Origin: an uncultured Spirochaetales bacterium
Lineage (GTDB): Bacteria > Spirochaetota > Spirochaetia > Sphaerochaetales > Sphaerochaetaceae
DNA length: 43,043 nt
Direction: 5' to 3'
NCBI GenBank assembly: GCA_949295125.1
Contig: CASFJV010000034.1
Location: 1-43,043 of the forward strand
A program made the position numbers and the translations under genes. Positions 28,140 through 35,813 of the stretch are shown here, piece after piece; the first letter of the stretch is position 1; every line of letters begins with the position of its first letter. The notes beneath the pieces are model-generated. The model was not told where the DNA came from. It was given only the letters and a program-made list of their open reading frames with translations, and searched no databases.

Positions 28140-29960
28140 TCAGGCCTTATAGTTCAGTGGAAGGCTCTCCCATCTCTTTTTAAGGAGGAAGGCCGAATCC
28201 TTTGGCTGCCTCTGCCTGGTAAAGACGCCTTTCTTGTTGCCATTTACTCTCATAAGGCCCTCTGTGGTCTGGAAATCTGCGAAATTCCATATCTGCTCAC
28301 CTTTCACAAAACCATATGAGTCAAAAACGCGGTGAAGCATCTGAAGAACTTCATCCTGGTATTCCTGTGACCACATTACAGATGGTATCTTATGCTCGGA
28401 AGAAAGCGTGTCAGCACCATACTCGGTAAAGATGAACGGCTTATTCAGATTGAGGTTTTTCCACTCTTCCATTTCACTTATGAACTTCTTCTCGGCATCC
28501 ACAATCTCATTTCCCCCAAGGATGTACCAGCCGTAGTACCTGTTGAGCGAGATGAAATCCGAGAGGTGATGGCATCTGCATCTTGAAGGGCTTGAGTTGG
28601 ACTCCATTGCGAATGTCCTCGGCCTTTTTTCCGGATCAAGATCATGAGCCAGGCTGAATACCTTCTCAAAATACGGGACGCTGTTTGGATCTGTGGATTC
28701 CGGCTCATTGAGAAGGCTCCATGCAATAACTGATGGATGGTTCTTATCGCGAGTAATCATCTCCTCAACTGCCTTCAGGTGTGATTTAAGAAGTACCGGA
28801 GTCGTAGGTTTTGAGAAGAATGACTTGGCCCCTTTTCCAGTTCCTGCATCCAGGAAGTTCACAAGGCTCTCAAACAGCCCGACAGCCGGAACCTCGTCAA
28901 TCACCATAAAGCCTTCCCTGTCTGCCATCCTGTAAATGGTCTCGTCATATGGATAGTGCGATGTCCTGAAGGAATTTGCCCCAATCCATTTCATGAGCTC
29001 AAAATCCCTCTTCATGGCACCAATATTGAATCCCCTTCCGACAATATCGCTATCCTCATGCTTTCCAAAGCCCTTAAGGTATACTGGAGATCCGTTTATA
29101 AGGATGTTCTCACCTTTTATTTCCACTGTCCTTATTCCGATTTCCATCGAATAATCATCCAATAGGCTATCCCCATCCCTCATTTCAATTGAAAGGGTAT
29201 AAAGGTATGCACTCCTTACCTGCCATAGGTGGGCATCCTTTACGGAAAGACAGCCCTCTTTTCCGTTTGCCAAGCCAGCTATGTTTCCCTCTTCATCCTT
29301 CAGCGTCAATGAGATATCCCCTTCCCCCTTAGTCTTGATGCTGTATCTGACCACGGCATCCCTGCCATTTATTTCATAGCTCAAATCCACATCGAAGATG
29401 CTTCTCTTTGGAACAGAGAGAAGATATACAGACCTCTGGAGCCCGGAATAGTTGTAGAAATCAAAGTAAGGCTTTGTCATTTTCCTTCCATCAGAGAGCG
29501 TGATGGTACGGCCGCATGGAATATTGGTCTCCGTAAGCTCATTGTTCACCCTGACCGTTATCTTGTTCTGCTCACCATACCTGGCGTGTTCCGTTATATC
29601 CACAAGGAACGGAAGGAATCCGCCTTCATTCTCCCCCACCTTTTCCCCGTTGAGGTACACTTCAGCCCTGTGTGTTGCAGCACCAAAGCGCAGGAAGACA
29701 TCGCTTCCCTTCATAGATGACGGTACCGTGACATCCTTTTCATACCAGGCATCTCCTGTGAATTCCCTTATCTTCTTGTCCGTATAGAAATCCTGGAAAC
29801 TTGCGGGAACCGGGATAAGGTCATCCGATTTTATTCCGCATTTCCAGTTCTCCTTTCCTGAAACCTGTTCAAAATCGAGCCTGAAGCGCCATAGGCCATC
29901 AAGAGAGAGTGAAGTGCGCCTGTCTGAATTGACAGGATAAAGCATTGAGTAACTGAGCAT
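28140..29960 (-). CDS. uidA: Beta-glucuronidase, GH2
   Basis: Hydrolyses beta-D-glucuronides, releasing glucuronate from host or plant conjugates. The 606 residues follow the E. coli UidA plan: sugar-binding jelly roll (about 15-185), immunoglobulin-like domain (to about 280) and TIM barrel. The acid/base is Glu419 in LLNEPES and the nucleophile Glu513 in FTEYGAD. NKKG (575-578) is the NxKG motif that contacts the glucuronate carboxylate, separating glucuronidases from galactosidases. No signal peptide is seen, so it should act in the cytoplasm on imported conjugates. An insert of about 15-20 residues after VPAVGLFESL (360-385) corresponds to the active-site loop 1 region that varies among gut enzymes. 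It stands alone, with GGAGG before the ATG and a palindrome upstream. Confidence 0.95.
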   Translation of the reverse strand: MLSYSMLYPVNSDRRTSLSLDGLWRFRLDFEQVSGKENWKCGIKSDDLIPVPASFQDFYTDKKIREFTGDAWYEKDVTVPSSMKGSDVFLRFGAATHRAEVYLNGEKVGENEGGFLPFLVDITEHARYGEQNKITVRVNNELTETNIPCGRTITLSDGRKMTKPYFDFYNYSGLQRSVYLLSVPKRSIFDVDLSYEINGRDAVVRYSIKTKGEGDISLTLKDEEGNIAGLANGKEGCLSVKDAHLWQVRSAYLYTLSIEMRDGDSLLDDYSMEIGIRTVEIKGENILINGSPVYLKGFGKHEDSDIVGRGFNIGAMKRDFELMKWIGANSFRTSHYPYDETIYRMADREGFMVIDEVPAVGLFESLVNFLDAGTGKGAKSFFSKPTTPVLLKSHLKAVEEMITRDKNHPSVIAWSLLNEPESTDPNSVPYFEKVFSLAHDLDPEKRPRTFAMESNSSPSRCRCHHLSDFISLNRYYGWYILGGNEIVDAEKKFISEMEEWKNLNLNKPFIFTEYGADTLSSEHKIPSVMWSQEYQDEVLQMLHRVFDSYGFVKGEQIWNFADFQTTEGLMRVNGNKKGVFTRQRQPKDSAFLLKKRWESLPLNYKA

Positions 29961-29986
29961 AATTAATCCTCCTTCCTTTGATAGAT

Positions 29987-30008
29987 TCTAGCATAGATTT
30001 CTGCTAGA
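29987..30008. promoter_or_regulatory. Palindrome between uidA and the divergent chelatase gene
   Basis: TCTAGCA-N8-TGCTAGA is a perfect 7-bp inverted repeat centred in the 57-base gap between two divergent starts. It is a likely repressor site. The cognate regulator is not identifiable. Confidence 0.45.
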
Positions 30009-30017
30009 TTGTGAAAG

Positions 30018-30689
30018 ATGGGAAAAACAGTTATCGCCGCTTTCGGATCCAGATGTGAGAAAGCAAACTCAGAAATCATCAGGACAGCACAGGCACTCTC
30101 CCGCTGCTCAAGGCAGGAGGTGGAAACCGTGAGCATAATAAGAGGGGAAAGAATTGAGGGAGATGATGTACTCATTTTCCCCCTGCTCATCCAGAAAGGC
30201 TATGAGTACGGGAAACTGAAGGCCCTTGGAAAGAGGACAGCCCTTCCTCTTCTGGGCAGCAGGAGGGATGCAGAGGAAGCTGCAGAAATCATAAACAGCA
30301 CCCTCAGGAAAAAGGAAAACACCATTTACCTCCTCGTATTCCATGGAAGTGAGAGAAATAAGATAGAAGAGATAGATGAGCTCTCAAGCCTCCTCAGGGA
30401 TGACATACTTACAGCAAAACTGAAAGGGGATCTGGATAAATTGATGCATATGGGGCAAGGAAAGCATGTGGTAATCATCCCATTCCTTTTCACATTCGCC
30501 CATCATGGAGAATATGAGATAAGGGAGAAAATACTTCCCATTTTCAATGATGCAGAGCTTATTGAAAAAGGTGTCCTGGAAACATTTCCATCCCTCTTCA
30601 GGATACTGAAAAGGCATTTGGAAGAGCTAGAGGAACAGGATTCTTTCAACCATTTCTTCATCAACAGCCCTCCTGGGACTAAGGCCTAA
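30018..30689 (+). CDS. CbiK-like sirohydrochlorin chelatase
   Basis: Probably inserts Co2+ or Fe2+ into sirohydrochlorin, on the path to cobalamin or sirohaem. The 223 residues have the two-lobed class II chelatase plan. The start MGKTVIAAFGSRCEKANSEI corresponds to the CbiK SFGTSY block, LIQKGYEYGKL (Glu63) to the CbiK metal-site Glu, LVFHGS (His109) to the first metal His, and FLFTFAHHGEYE (His162/His163) to the second. It is somewhat shorter than CbiK (about 260), and no signal peptide is seen. No other cobalamin genes are in view. The sirohaem-type reductase nearby suggests a ferrochelatase role. The ribosome site is weak (GAAAG). Its last 63 bases overlap the 3' end of the convergent ATPase gene. 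Confidence 0.78.
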   Translation: MGKTVIAAFGSRCEKANSEIIRTAQALSRCSRQEVETVSIIRGERIEGDDVLIFPLLIQKGYEYGKLKALGKRTALPLLGSRRDAEEAAEIINSTLRKKENTIYLLVFHGSERNKIEEIDELSSLLRDDILTAKLKGDLDKLMHMGQGKHVVIIPFLFTFAHHGEYEIREKILPIFNDAELIEKGVLETFPSLFRILKRHLEELEEQDSFNHFFINSPPGTKA

Positions 30690-31331
30690 GCACTTCTCAG
30701 GCACTCCTGATGAGAGGAACTTTTCCTTATCCCCGAAAAAGGCGAGTTTCCCTTCTGAAAGGACTATTATCTCATCGGCAACTGAATATGCCCTTCCAAT
30801 ATCATGAAATGATGAGAGCACCGTTTTGCCTCTTCCTTTCAGCTCAATCATCTTTTCTTCAATTATCATCCTGTACCGTGCATCCAGGTTTGCCTCCGCC
30901 TCATCAAATGAATAGAGAAGAGTGTCCCTGCTGAGCATAAGGGAGAGGAAGACCATCTCCTTCTCACCGCCTGAGAGGACTGAAATGCGCTCTCCTAAAA
31001 TCCGTGAAAGCCCAAGGCCATCCAGGATAGAAAGCCCGGTACGGTCAAGCAGGCAGTTCACAGGGATATCAAGGGAAGGAAGGGTCTGGGGAAGTACTGA
31101 ATGGAGTTTTCCCCTCTCCTTTTTCCTGATTTTCCAAAGTTCTTTTCCACTAAACCTGATGCTCCCTGAATAAGACGGGAAAAAAGATGAAAGGGATCTT
31201 ATCAGCGTCGTTTTTCCACATCCGTTCTCTCCAAGCAGGGCATAGATCCTGCCCTCCTTCAAATCGAGAGATATATCATCAAGGAGAATTTTCCCTCTTG
31301 CCTCTATTTTAAGATTCCTTATCTCAATCAT
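30627..31331 (-). CDS. FecE/BtuD-type ABC ATPase
   Basis: ATPase of an iron-chelate, haem or cobalamin importer. The 234 residues carry Walker A GENGCGKTT, a Q-loop in VLPQTLP, signature LSGGEKE and Walker B LLYSFDEAEANLDA, in which the catalytic Glu follows FDE as usual. The switch His is in SSFHDIGRA. It overlaps the permease gene by eight bases and is the last gene of the operon. Its 3' end is antisense to the end of the chelatase gene, and no separate terminator is visible. Confidence 0.9.
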   Translation of the reverse strand: MIEIRNLKIEARGKILLDDISLDLKEGRIYALLGENGCGKTTLIRSLSSFFPSYSGSIRFSGKELWKIRKKERGKLHSVLPQTLPSLDIPVNCLLDRTGLSILDGLGLSRILGERISVLSGGEKEMVFLSLMLSRDTLLYSFDEAEANLDARYRMIIEEKMIELKGRGKTVLSSFHDIGRAYSVADEIIVLSEGKLAFFGDKEKFLSSGVPEKCLGLSPRRAVDEEMVERILFL

Positions 31332-32289
31332 GGCTCCTCCTCAGAAGCAGGAAAATGAAGAACGGGACACCGATAATGGCCATGAAAATGCCGGCAGGAA
31401 GTTCAGAAGGTGCAATTACCGTACGCGAAATGAGGTCAGCAAGCATTACCAGAATAGGGCCAATGAGCATGGAGTAAGCCATGGTATGCCTTATTTTCCC
31501 TCCAGAGAGGAAAGATGCAGCATGAGGAGTCACAAGGCCGACAAAGCCAAGAAGCCCTGAAAACGTGACGGCACTTGAAGCAAGCAGTGAGCCAAGCAGG
31601 ATAAGAATGATCCTTATCCTTTTTGGCCGGTAGCCCATCGATGATGATATCTCATCCCCGAGCCTGAGTGCAGAGAGAAGCGGAGAGAGGGACAGTGCAA
31701 AGCCAGAAGAGACCAGGATAATAATGGATGGTGCAATAAGCTCTCTGGCATAGACTGAAGAGAAGCCTCCGATTGAGAAAGAGGAATAGGAGCCCATTAC
31801 ATCCGGCTTTAATGCACCAAGCGTGCTGATTCCTGCATTGAAGAGCGCATTTACGGCAACACCTGAAAGGATCAGTGAGCTTCTTGAACTGAGTCTTACA
31901 GAAAGGGAAGAGATCAGGAACACCAAAGCAGCAGAAAGCATTGCACCAAAGAATGCCGCAAAAGGAAGGGCAAACAGCCTTGAAGGGAAAAACACAAGGA
32001 AAATGAGTACGGAAAAGCCAGCTCCGGAATTTATGCCAATTATATTCGGGCTTGCAAGATCATTTGAGGTTGCGCTCTGGATCAGCAGTCCGGAAACAGA
32101 AAAAGCCAGTCCTGCAAGGAATGCTGCAATTACCCTTGGAAGGCGTATTGAAAAAAGGATGATGTAGTCTGAAGTGCCTGGCAAAAATGCATTGCCCGGA
32201 TCAAGCTTCACGCTTCCTGATATAACGGACAGGGAGAAAACAAGTATCAGCAGAGCGGCAAGAAGTGTCACTTTCAGCTTAGTTTCCAT
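31324..32289 (-). CDS. FecCD/BtuC-family permease
   Basis: Membrane channel of the importer; 321 residues with about nine to ten helices, working as a homodimer. Family blocks are IRLPRVIAAFLAGLAFSVSG at the front, NPLAS-like TSNDLASPNIIGINSGAGF, the coupling segment SSSMGYRPKRIR, and GFVGLVTPHAA followed by SRTVIAPSELPAGIFMAIIGVPFF at the end. This subfamily carries siderophores, haem or cobalamin; the exact cargo is not readable. The gene overlaps the binding-protein gene by 11 bases and the ATPase gene by eight, a tightly coupled set. Confidence 0.93.
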   Translation of the reverse strand: METKLKVTLLAALLILVFSLSVISGSVKLDPGNAFLPGTSDYIILFSIRLPRVIAAFLAGLAFSVSGLLIQSATSNDLASPNIIGINSGAGFSVLIFLVFFPSRLFALPFAAFFGAMLSAALVFLISSLSVRLSSRSSLILSGVAVNALFNAGISTLGALKPDVMGSYSSFSIGGFSSVYARELIAPSIIILVSSGFALSLSPLLSALRLGDEISSSMGYRPKRIRIILILLGSLLASSAVTFSGLLGFVGLVTPHAASFLSGGKIRHTMAYSMLIGPILVMLADLISRTVIAPSELPAGIFMAIIGVPFFIFLLLRRSHD

Positions 32290-33130
32290 ACAGGATGTCC
32301 TTCATTTCGCGGTAGGATTCAGCCCACCTTCCATTCGGCTTGAAATGGAAAAGGTCCCTTGAAAGGAAATGGACATTTTCCTCCTTTACTGCCCTGATAT
32401 CCCTCCAGCCAGGCCGAGAAAAGAGTGCATCCATATAATCCATGCTCTCCTTCTCATCGCCCTGCGCAACGATCAGGATCATATCCGGATCCAGCTCAAG
32501 TATTGCCTCAAGTGACAAGGATTCAGAGAGAGCCTCAGCTTCATCCGCAATATTCCTGGCTCCAAGATCTTCAATGATCCTGGCAGCAAAGTGGTTTTCT
32601 GCCCTCTTTGCCCTGACAGATGAGAATGCACTGCCAGCTCTCACAAACAGAACCGATGGCTTTTCTTCCTCCTTTTCTGCCTCCAGAATGATCTTTCCTA
32701 TCTCTTCCTTCTGCCCTATTCCATATATGCTGTAAAGATCCTCTCGCCCGGTAATTGACGTAAGCGTCCCATATATTTCAAGGAAATCATCAAAGCTGTC
32801 CTCTTCAATAAGGATCATGGGAATATGAATTTCATCAAGGAAAGCCTTCAGCCTGACGTGGGATGCCGTGTCTGCAGAACCGAGCACGAGATCAGGCTCG
32901 GCATCAACCAGCATTTCCCTGTTGATATTCCGCCCGGACCCGTTATCCAAAAGGAGCACACCGCTTTCCGTTATTCCCCTTTCCACGCTTTCCCCGACAG
33001 TCAGATCAACGGTACCCCCAGAGAGGACCCAGAGATCGGCAATTGATGAGTTAAGGCATGCAGTCGTTGGAAAGACTGAGAATAAAACAGCTGTTAATAC
33101 ACAGAAAAAGAGAAAGAGCCTTCTATCCAT
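32279..33130 (-). CDS. Periplasmic binding protein, FecB/BtuF family
   Basis: Captures a metal chelate or corrinoid for the FecCD-type permease. The 283 residues start with a signal peptide (MDRRLFLFFCVLTAVLFSVF). TTAC near residue 25 is a poor lipobox, so lipid anchoring is uncertain. Family features are the DLTVGESVERGI and AEPDLVLGS blocks of lobe one, a long linking helix (FLEIYGTLTSITGREDLYSI) and LDPDMILIV plus PGWRDIRAVKEENVHFL in lobe two. The gene follows the fusion reductase by 79 bases on the same strand. An iron, cobalt or tetrapyrrole cargo would suit the neighbouring sirohaem enzyme. Confidence 0.88.
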   Translation of the reverse strand: MDRRLFLFFCVLTAVLFSVFPTTACLNSSIADLWVLSGGTVDLTVGESVERGITESGVLLLDNGSGRNINREMLVDAEPDLVLGSADTASHVRLKAFLDEIHIPMILIEEDSFDDFLEIYGTLTSITGREDLYSIYGIGQKEEIGKIILEAEKEEEKPSVLFVRAGSAFSSVRAKRAENHFAARIIEDLGARNIADEAEALSESLSLEAILELDPDMILIVAQGDEKESMDYMDALFSRPGWRDIRAVKEENVHFLSRDLFHFKPNGRWAESYREMKDILYGN

Positions 33131-33209
33131 ATTGATCCCTATTTCTAAGATTCATGATTTTTCAAGGCCCTTTCCTTACAGTAAGTCTGGCAAATCTTTC
33201 AAATCTTAT

Positions 33210-35774
33210 TCAGCAGGTTGCCCCGCCAATTACATTTTTCTTCAGTACTGCATCCTTGTCAATCCTGCTGTTAAGAAGCTTATCTTCCACATATTCAAGC
33301 CCAAGGCGGTTCACAGTATCAGCAAAACGCTCACCGCTGATGCCTTCGTCCCTGAAAAGGAGGATGGCATTCTCCACAGTCCTGATGACCTCATCCTCAC
33401 TGCTTAGGACTTTTGAAAGCCTCTTTCCAAGCTCTATCTTCTTTCCCCACCGTCCTCCGACATAGACTGCATAGCCTGTCCTGAAGACTGATGTCACTCC
33501 AAACGGGCATTTATCAAGGCATCTTCCGCAATGGTTGCACTCATCGCCCTTCACTACAAGCCTGTCGTTCTCAAGATGGGCTATCTTTATAGGACATGCC
33601 CTCTCAACCTGGCAGACCCTGCACTGCCTGCATTTGCCGAAATCGAAATCTATTAACATCTGCCCTATTATCCCGATATCATTCAGGCTTGGCTTTACGC
33701 AGTTATTGGGGCATCCTCCAACTGCTATCTTGAACTTATGGGGAAGCGAGATATCATGCCAGCCGACATAGAATATCTCATGAAGCTTTTCAGACAGCCC
33801 GAATGTGTCTATCAGGCCATACTGGCATGTTGTTCCCTTGCAGGAAACCACAGGGCGCACCTTGCTTCCAGTTCCGCCTGTATCAAGCCCCCTCTCTTTC
33901 AGGAACTTGATGGCAGGCTCTATATTGCTGTAAGCAACTCCCTGTATTTCCAGCGTCAGCCGTGTTGTCATCGTAACAGAGCCGGATCCGAATTTCTCAG
34001 CAGCTTCTGCAATGCTCCTCTGCTCTTCTGCAGTGATCTTTCCGTTCCTTGTAATTACGCGGATATTGAAATGATCAGGCTGCCTCTTATCCTGCAGGCA
34101 TCCAAGCCCCTTAACTCTCCTTACCTCTTCAGCAGGTATTGCAGAAGAGAAATCAACCCTCACGTCATTGAATGTGAGCCCACCTTCCAGAACCCTTGTA
34201 TTGGTATATCCATAGTACTTCAGCCTGTTCTGAAGGAAGTAACCGCGCTTTCCACGCGAACAGACAAGAAGAAGCTTCTCATCCTTGCCAAAACCTTCTA
34301 AAGGCCCATTCACCTTTCCAAGATCCACCCAGGAAGCGCCTGCTATTGTCCTTTCAGGAAGCACATCTATGACCTTATATCCCTTTGCCCTGTTTTCCAA
34401 GTATTCCAGAGGCGTAATTGTCTCAAACTCTCCAAGTATCTTGTTTCCAAGCACATCCATGGCCTGGACAAAAGGGGAAATCGCCGTAGAGAACGGCGGA
34501 GCATATGCAAGGTCAAGGTCCTCGAACTCAAATACCTTCATGCCTTTTGAAATGCCGACGGCTGCAATGTCCACCATCTTATCCACCTGGCCGCTTCCAA
34601 TAACCTGCAGGCCAAGAAGCCTGTGGCTTTTCCTGTCCGCAACAGCCTTGATTATGAAAGGAGCAGAGCCTTCATAGTAATGAGCCTTGTCATCCTCAAC
34701 CACAACAGCTGTTACAGTATCATAGCCCTCTTTTCTTGCCTGCTCTTCTCCCAGTCCCGTACGCCCTGCATTCAGATTATCAAGGACTTTCACAACAGCA
34801 GTTCCAAGGGCTCCAGAGTATTCCCTGTCCTTGCCCTTTATCCCTTCTGCCAGTATTCTTGCACTGATATTCGCAGTCGAGCCCATTGCGGAATACATCC
34901 TTTTGCCTGTGATCCTGTTAGTCACAAGGGCACAGTCTCCAGCTGCATATACATCATCTATCGAGCTTCTCATGTGCCTGTCGACTACGATTGCACCCTT
35001 TTCCATCTCAATGGCAGTATCCTTCAGGAATTCCGTATTTGGCCTTACCCCAAGGGATAGCACTACAATATCGGCCTTCAGGCTGCCTTTGCCTGCCGTT
35101 ACTGAAGACACTTTTCCGTCCCCGTTAATCTTTTCGAGCCCTGAGCCCGTAATGACCCTTATTCCTGCCGCCTCCACCTGTTTCCTGATATAGCAGGCCA
35201 TCTCATAGTCAAAGGCATTTGGCATGATCTGATCTGCAATGTCCATAACCGTGACATCAAGGCCTGCCCTCTTGAGGTTTTCAGCCATTTCAAGGCCTAT
35301 GAAGCCGGCACCAACGATCAGGGCGCTTTTCACATCATCCCTTGATGCATATTCCCTTACTGCCTCTGCATCATCCACAGTCCTGACCTTGAATACGCCG
35401 GAAAGGCTTACCCCGTCAACAGGAGGGACTATGCTCTCTGCTCCCGTTGCAATGACAAGCTTGTCATATGGCTCTACGGCAGCAGAACCATCTTTTACGT
35501 ATGTGACTGTCTTCGCCCTGAAATCCACTGATTTCACCTCAGCTTCAGTCACAACATCAACTCCAGTGAGCGCAGAAAACTTTTCAGGTGTATTTACGAT
35601 CAGTCCTGACCTGTCCTGTATGACACCGCCAATGTAATAAGGCAGTCCGCAGCCCGCATATGAGATATCGCGCCCTTTTGTGATGACGCGCACATCCATG
35701 CCCCTGTCTTCCCTCTTAAGTTTTGCCGCTGCCTTTGTTCCTGCAGCTACGGCACCGATGACTAATACTTTCAT
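33210..35774 (-). CDS. Flavoprotein disulfide reductase / rhodanese / sirohaem [4Fe-4S] reductase fusion
   Basis: Three enzymes in one 854-residue cytoplasmic chain. Residues 1-445 are a CoA-disulfide-reductase-like FAD/NAD(P)H module: GAVAAGTKAA, redox Cys42 in SYAGCGLPYY, GAGFIGLEMAEN at 155-166 and VYAAGDCA at 275-282. Residues about 450-545 are a rhodanese domain with candidate sulfur-accepting Cys505 (LLVCSRGKRG). Residues about 555-760 are a nitrite/sulfite-reductase-like module. It holds sirohaem-cluster cysteines 645, 650, 688 and 692 (CKGTTC, GGCPNNC) and two ferredoxin clusters (Cys715/718/721/727 and 746/749/752/756). The chain ends GGATC with a terminal Cys854. The first pair is C-X4-C, one shorter than the C-X5-C of E. 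coli CysI. Electrons from NAD(P)H and persulfide sulfur could meet in one protein; the true substrate (sulfite, polysulfide or nitrite) is inference. AAGGAT ribosome site, 39 bases after the MATE gene. Confidence 0.9.
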   Translation of the reverse strand: MKVLVIGAVAAGTKAAAKLKREDRGMDVRVITKGRDISYAGCGLPYYIGGVIQDRSGLIVNTPEKFSALTGVDVVTEAEVKSVDFRAKTVTYVKDGSAAVEPYDKLVIATGAESIVPPVDGVSLSGVFKVRTVDDAEAVREYASRDDVKSALIVGAGFIGLEMAENLKRAGLDVTVMDIADQIMPNAFDYEMACYIRKQVEAAGIRVITGSGLEKINGDGKVSSVTAGKGSLKADIVVLSLGVRPNTEFLKDTAIEMEKGAIVVDRHMRSSIDDVYAAGDCALVTNRITGKRMYSAMGSTANISARILAEGIKGKDREYSGALGTAVVKVLDNLNAGRTGLGEEQARKEGYDTVTAVVVEDDKAHYYEGSAPFIIKAVADRKSHRLLGLQVIGSGQVDKMVDIAAVGISKGMKVFEFEDLDLAYAPPFSTAISPFVQAMDVLGNKILGEFETITPLEYLENRAKGYKVIDVLPERTIAGASWVDLGKVNGPLEGFGKDEKLLLVCSRGKRGYFLQNRLKYYGYTNTRVLEGGLTFNDVRVDFSSAIPAEEVRRVKGLGCLQDKRQPDHFNIRVITRNGKITAEEQRSIAEAAEKFGSGSVTMTTRLTLEIQGVAYSNIEPAIKFLKERGLDTGGTGSKVRPVVSCKGTTCQYGLIDTFGLSEKLHEIFYVGWHDISLPHKFKIAVGGCPNNCVKPSLNDIGIIGQMLIDFDFGKCRQCRVCQVERACPIKIAHLENDRLVVKGDECNHCGRCLDKCPFGVTSVFRTGYAVYVGGRWGKKIELGKRLSKVLSSEDEVIRTVENAILLFRDEGISGERFADTVNRLGLEYVEDKLLNSRIDKDAVLKKNVIGGATC

Positions 35775-35813
35775 GTTCTTATCCTTATCTTCCAGTCTAC
35801 CACTCTTTCAGGC

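Noticed and set aside
33131..33209. Cobalamin riboswitch before the FecBCD-type importer
   Set aside because: The gap is only 79 bases with no B12-box-like sequence and is preceded by a co-directional gene.
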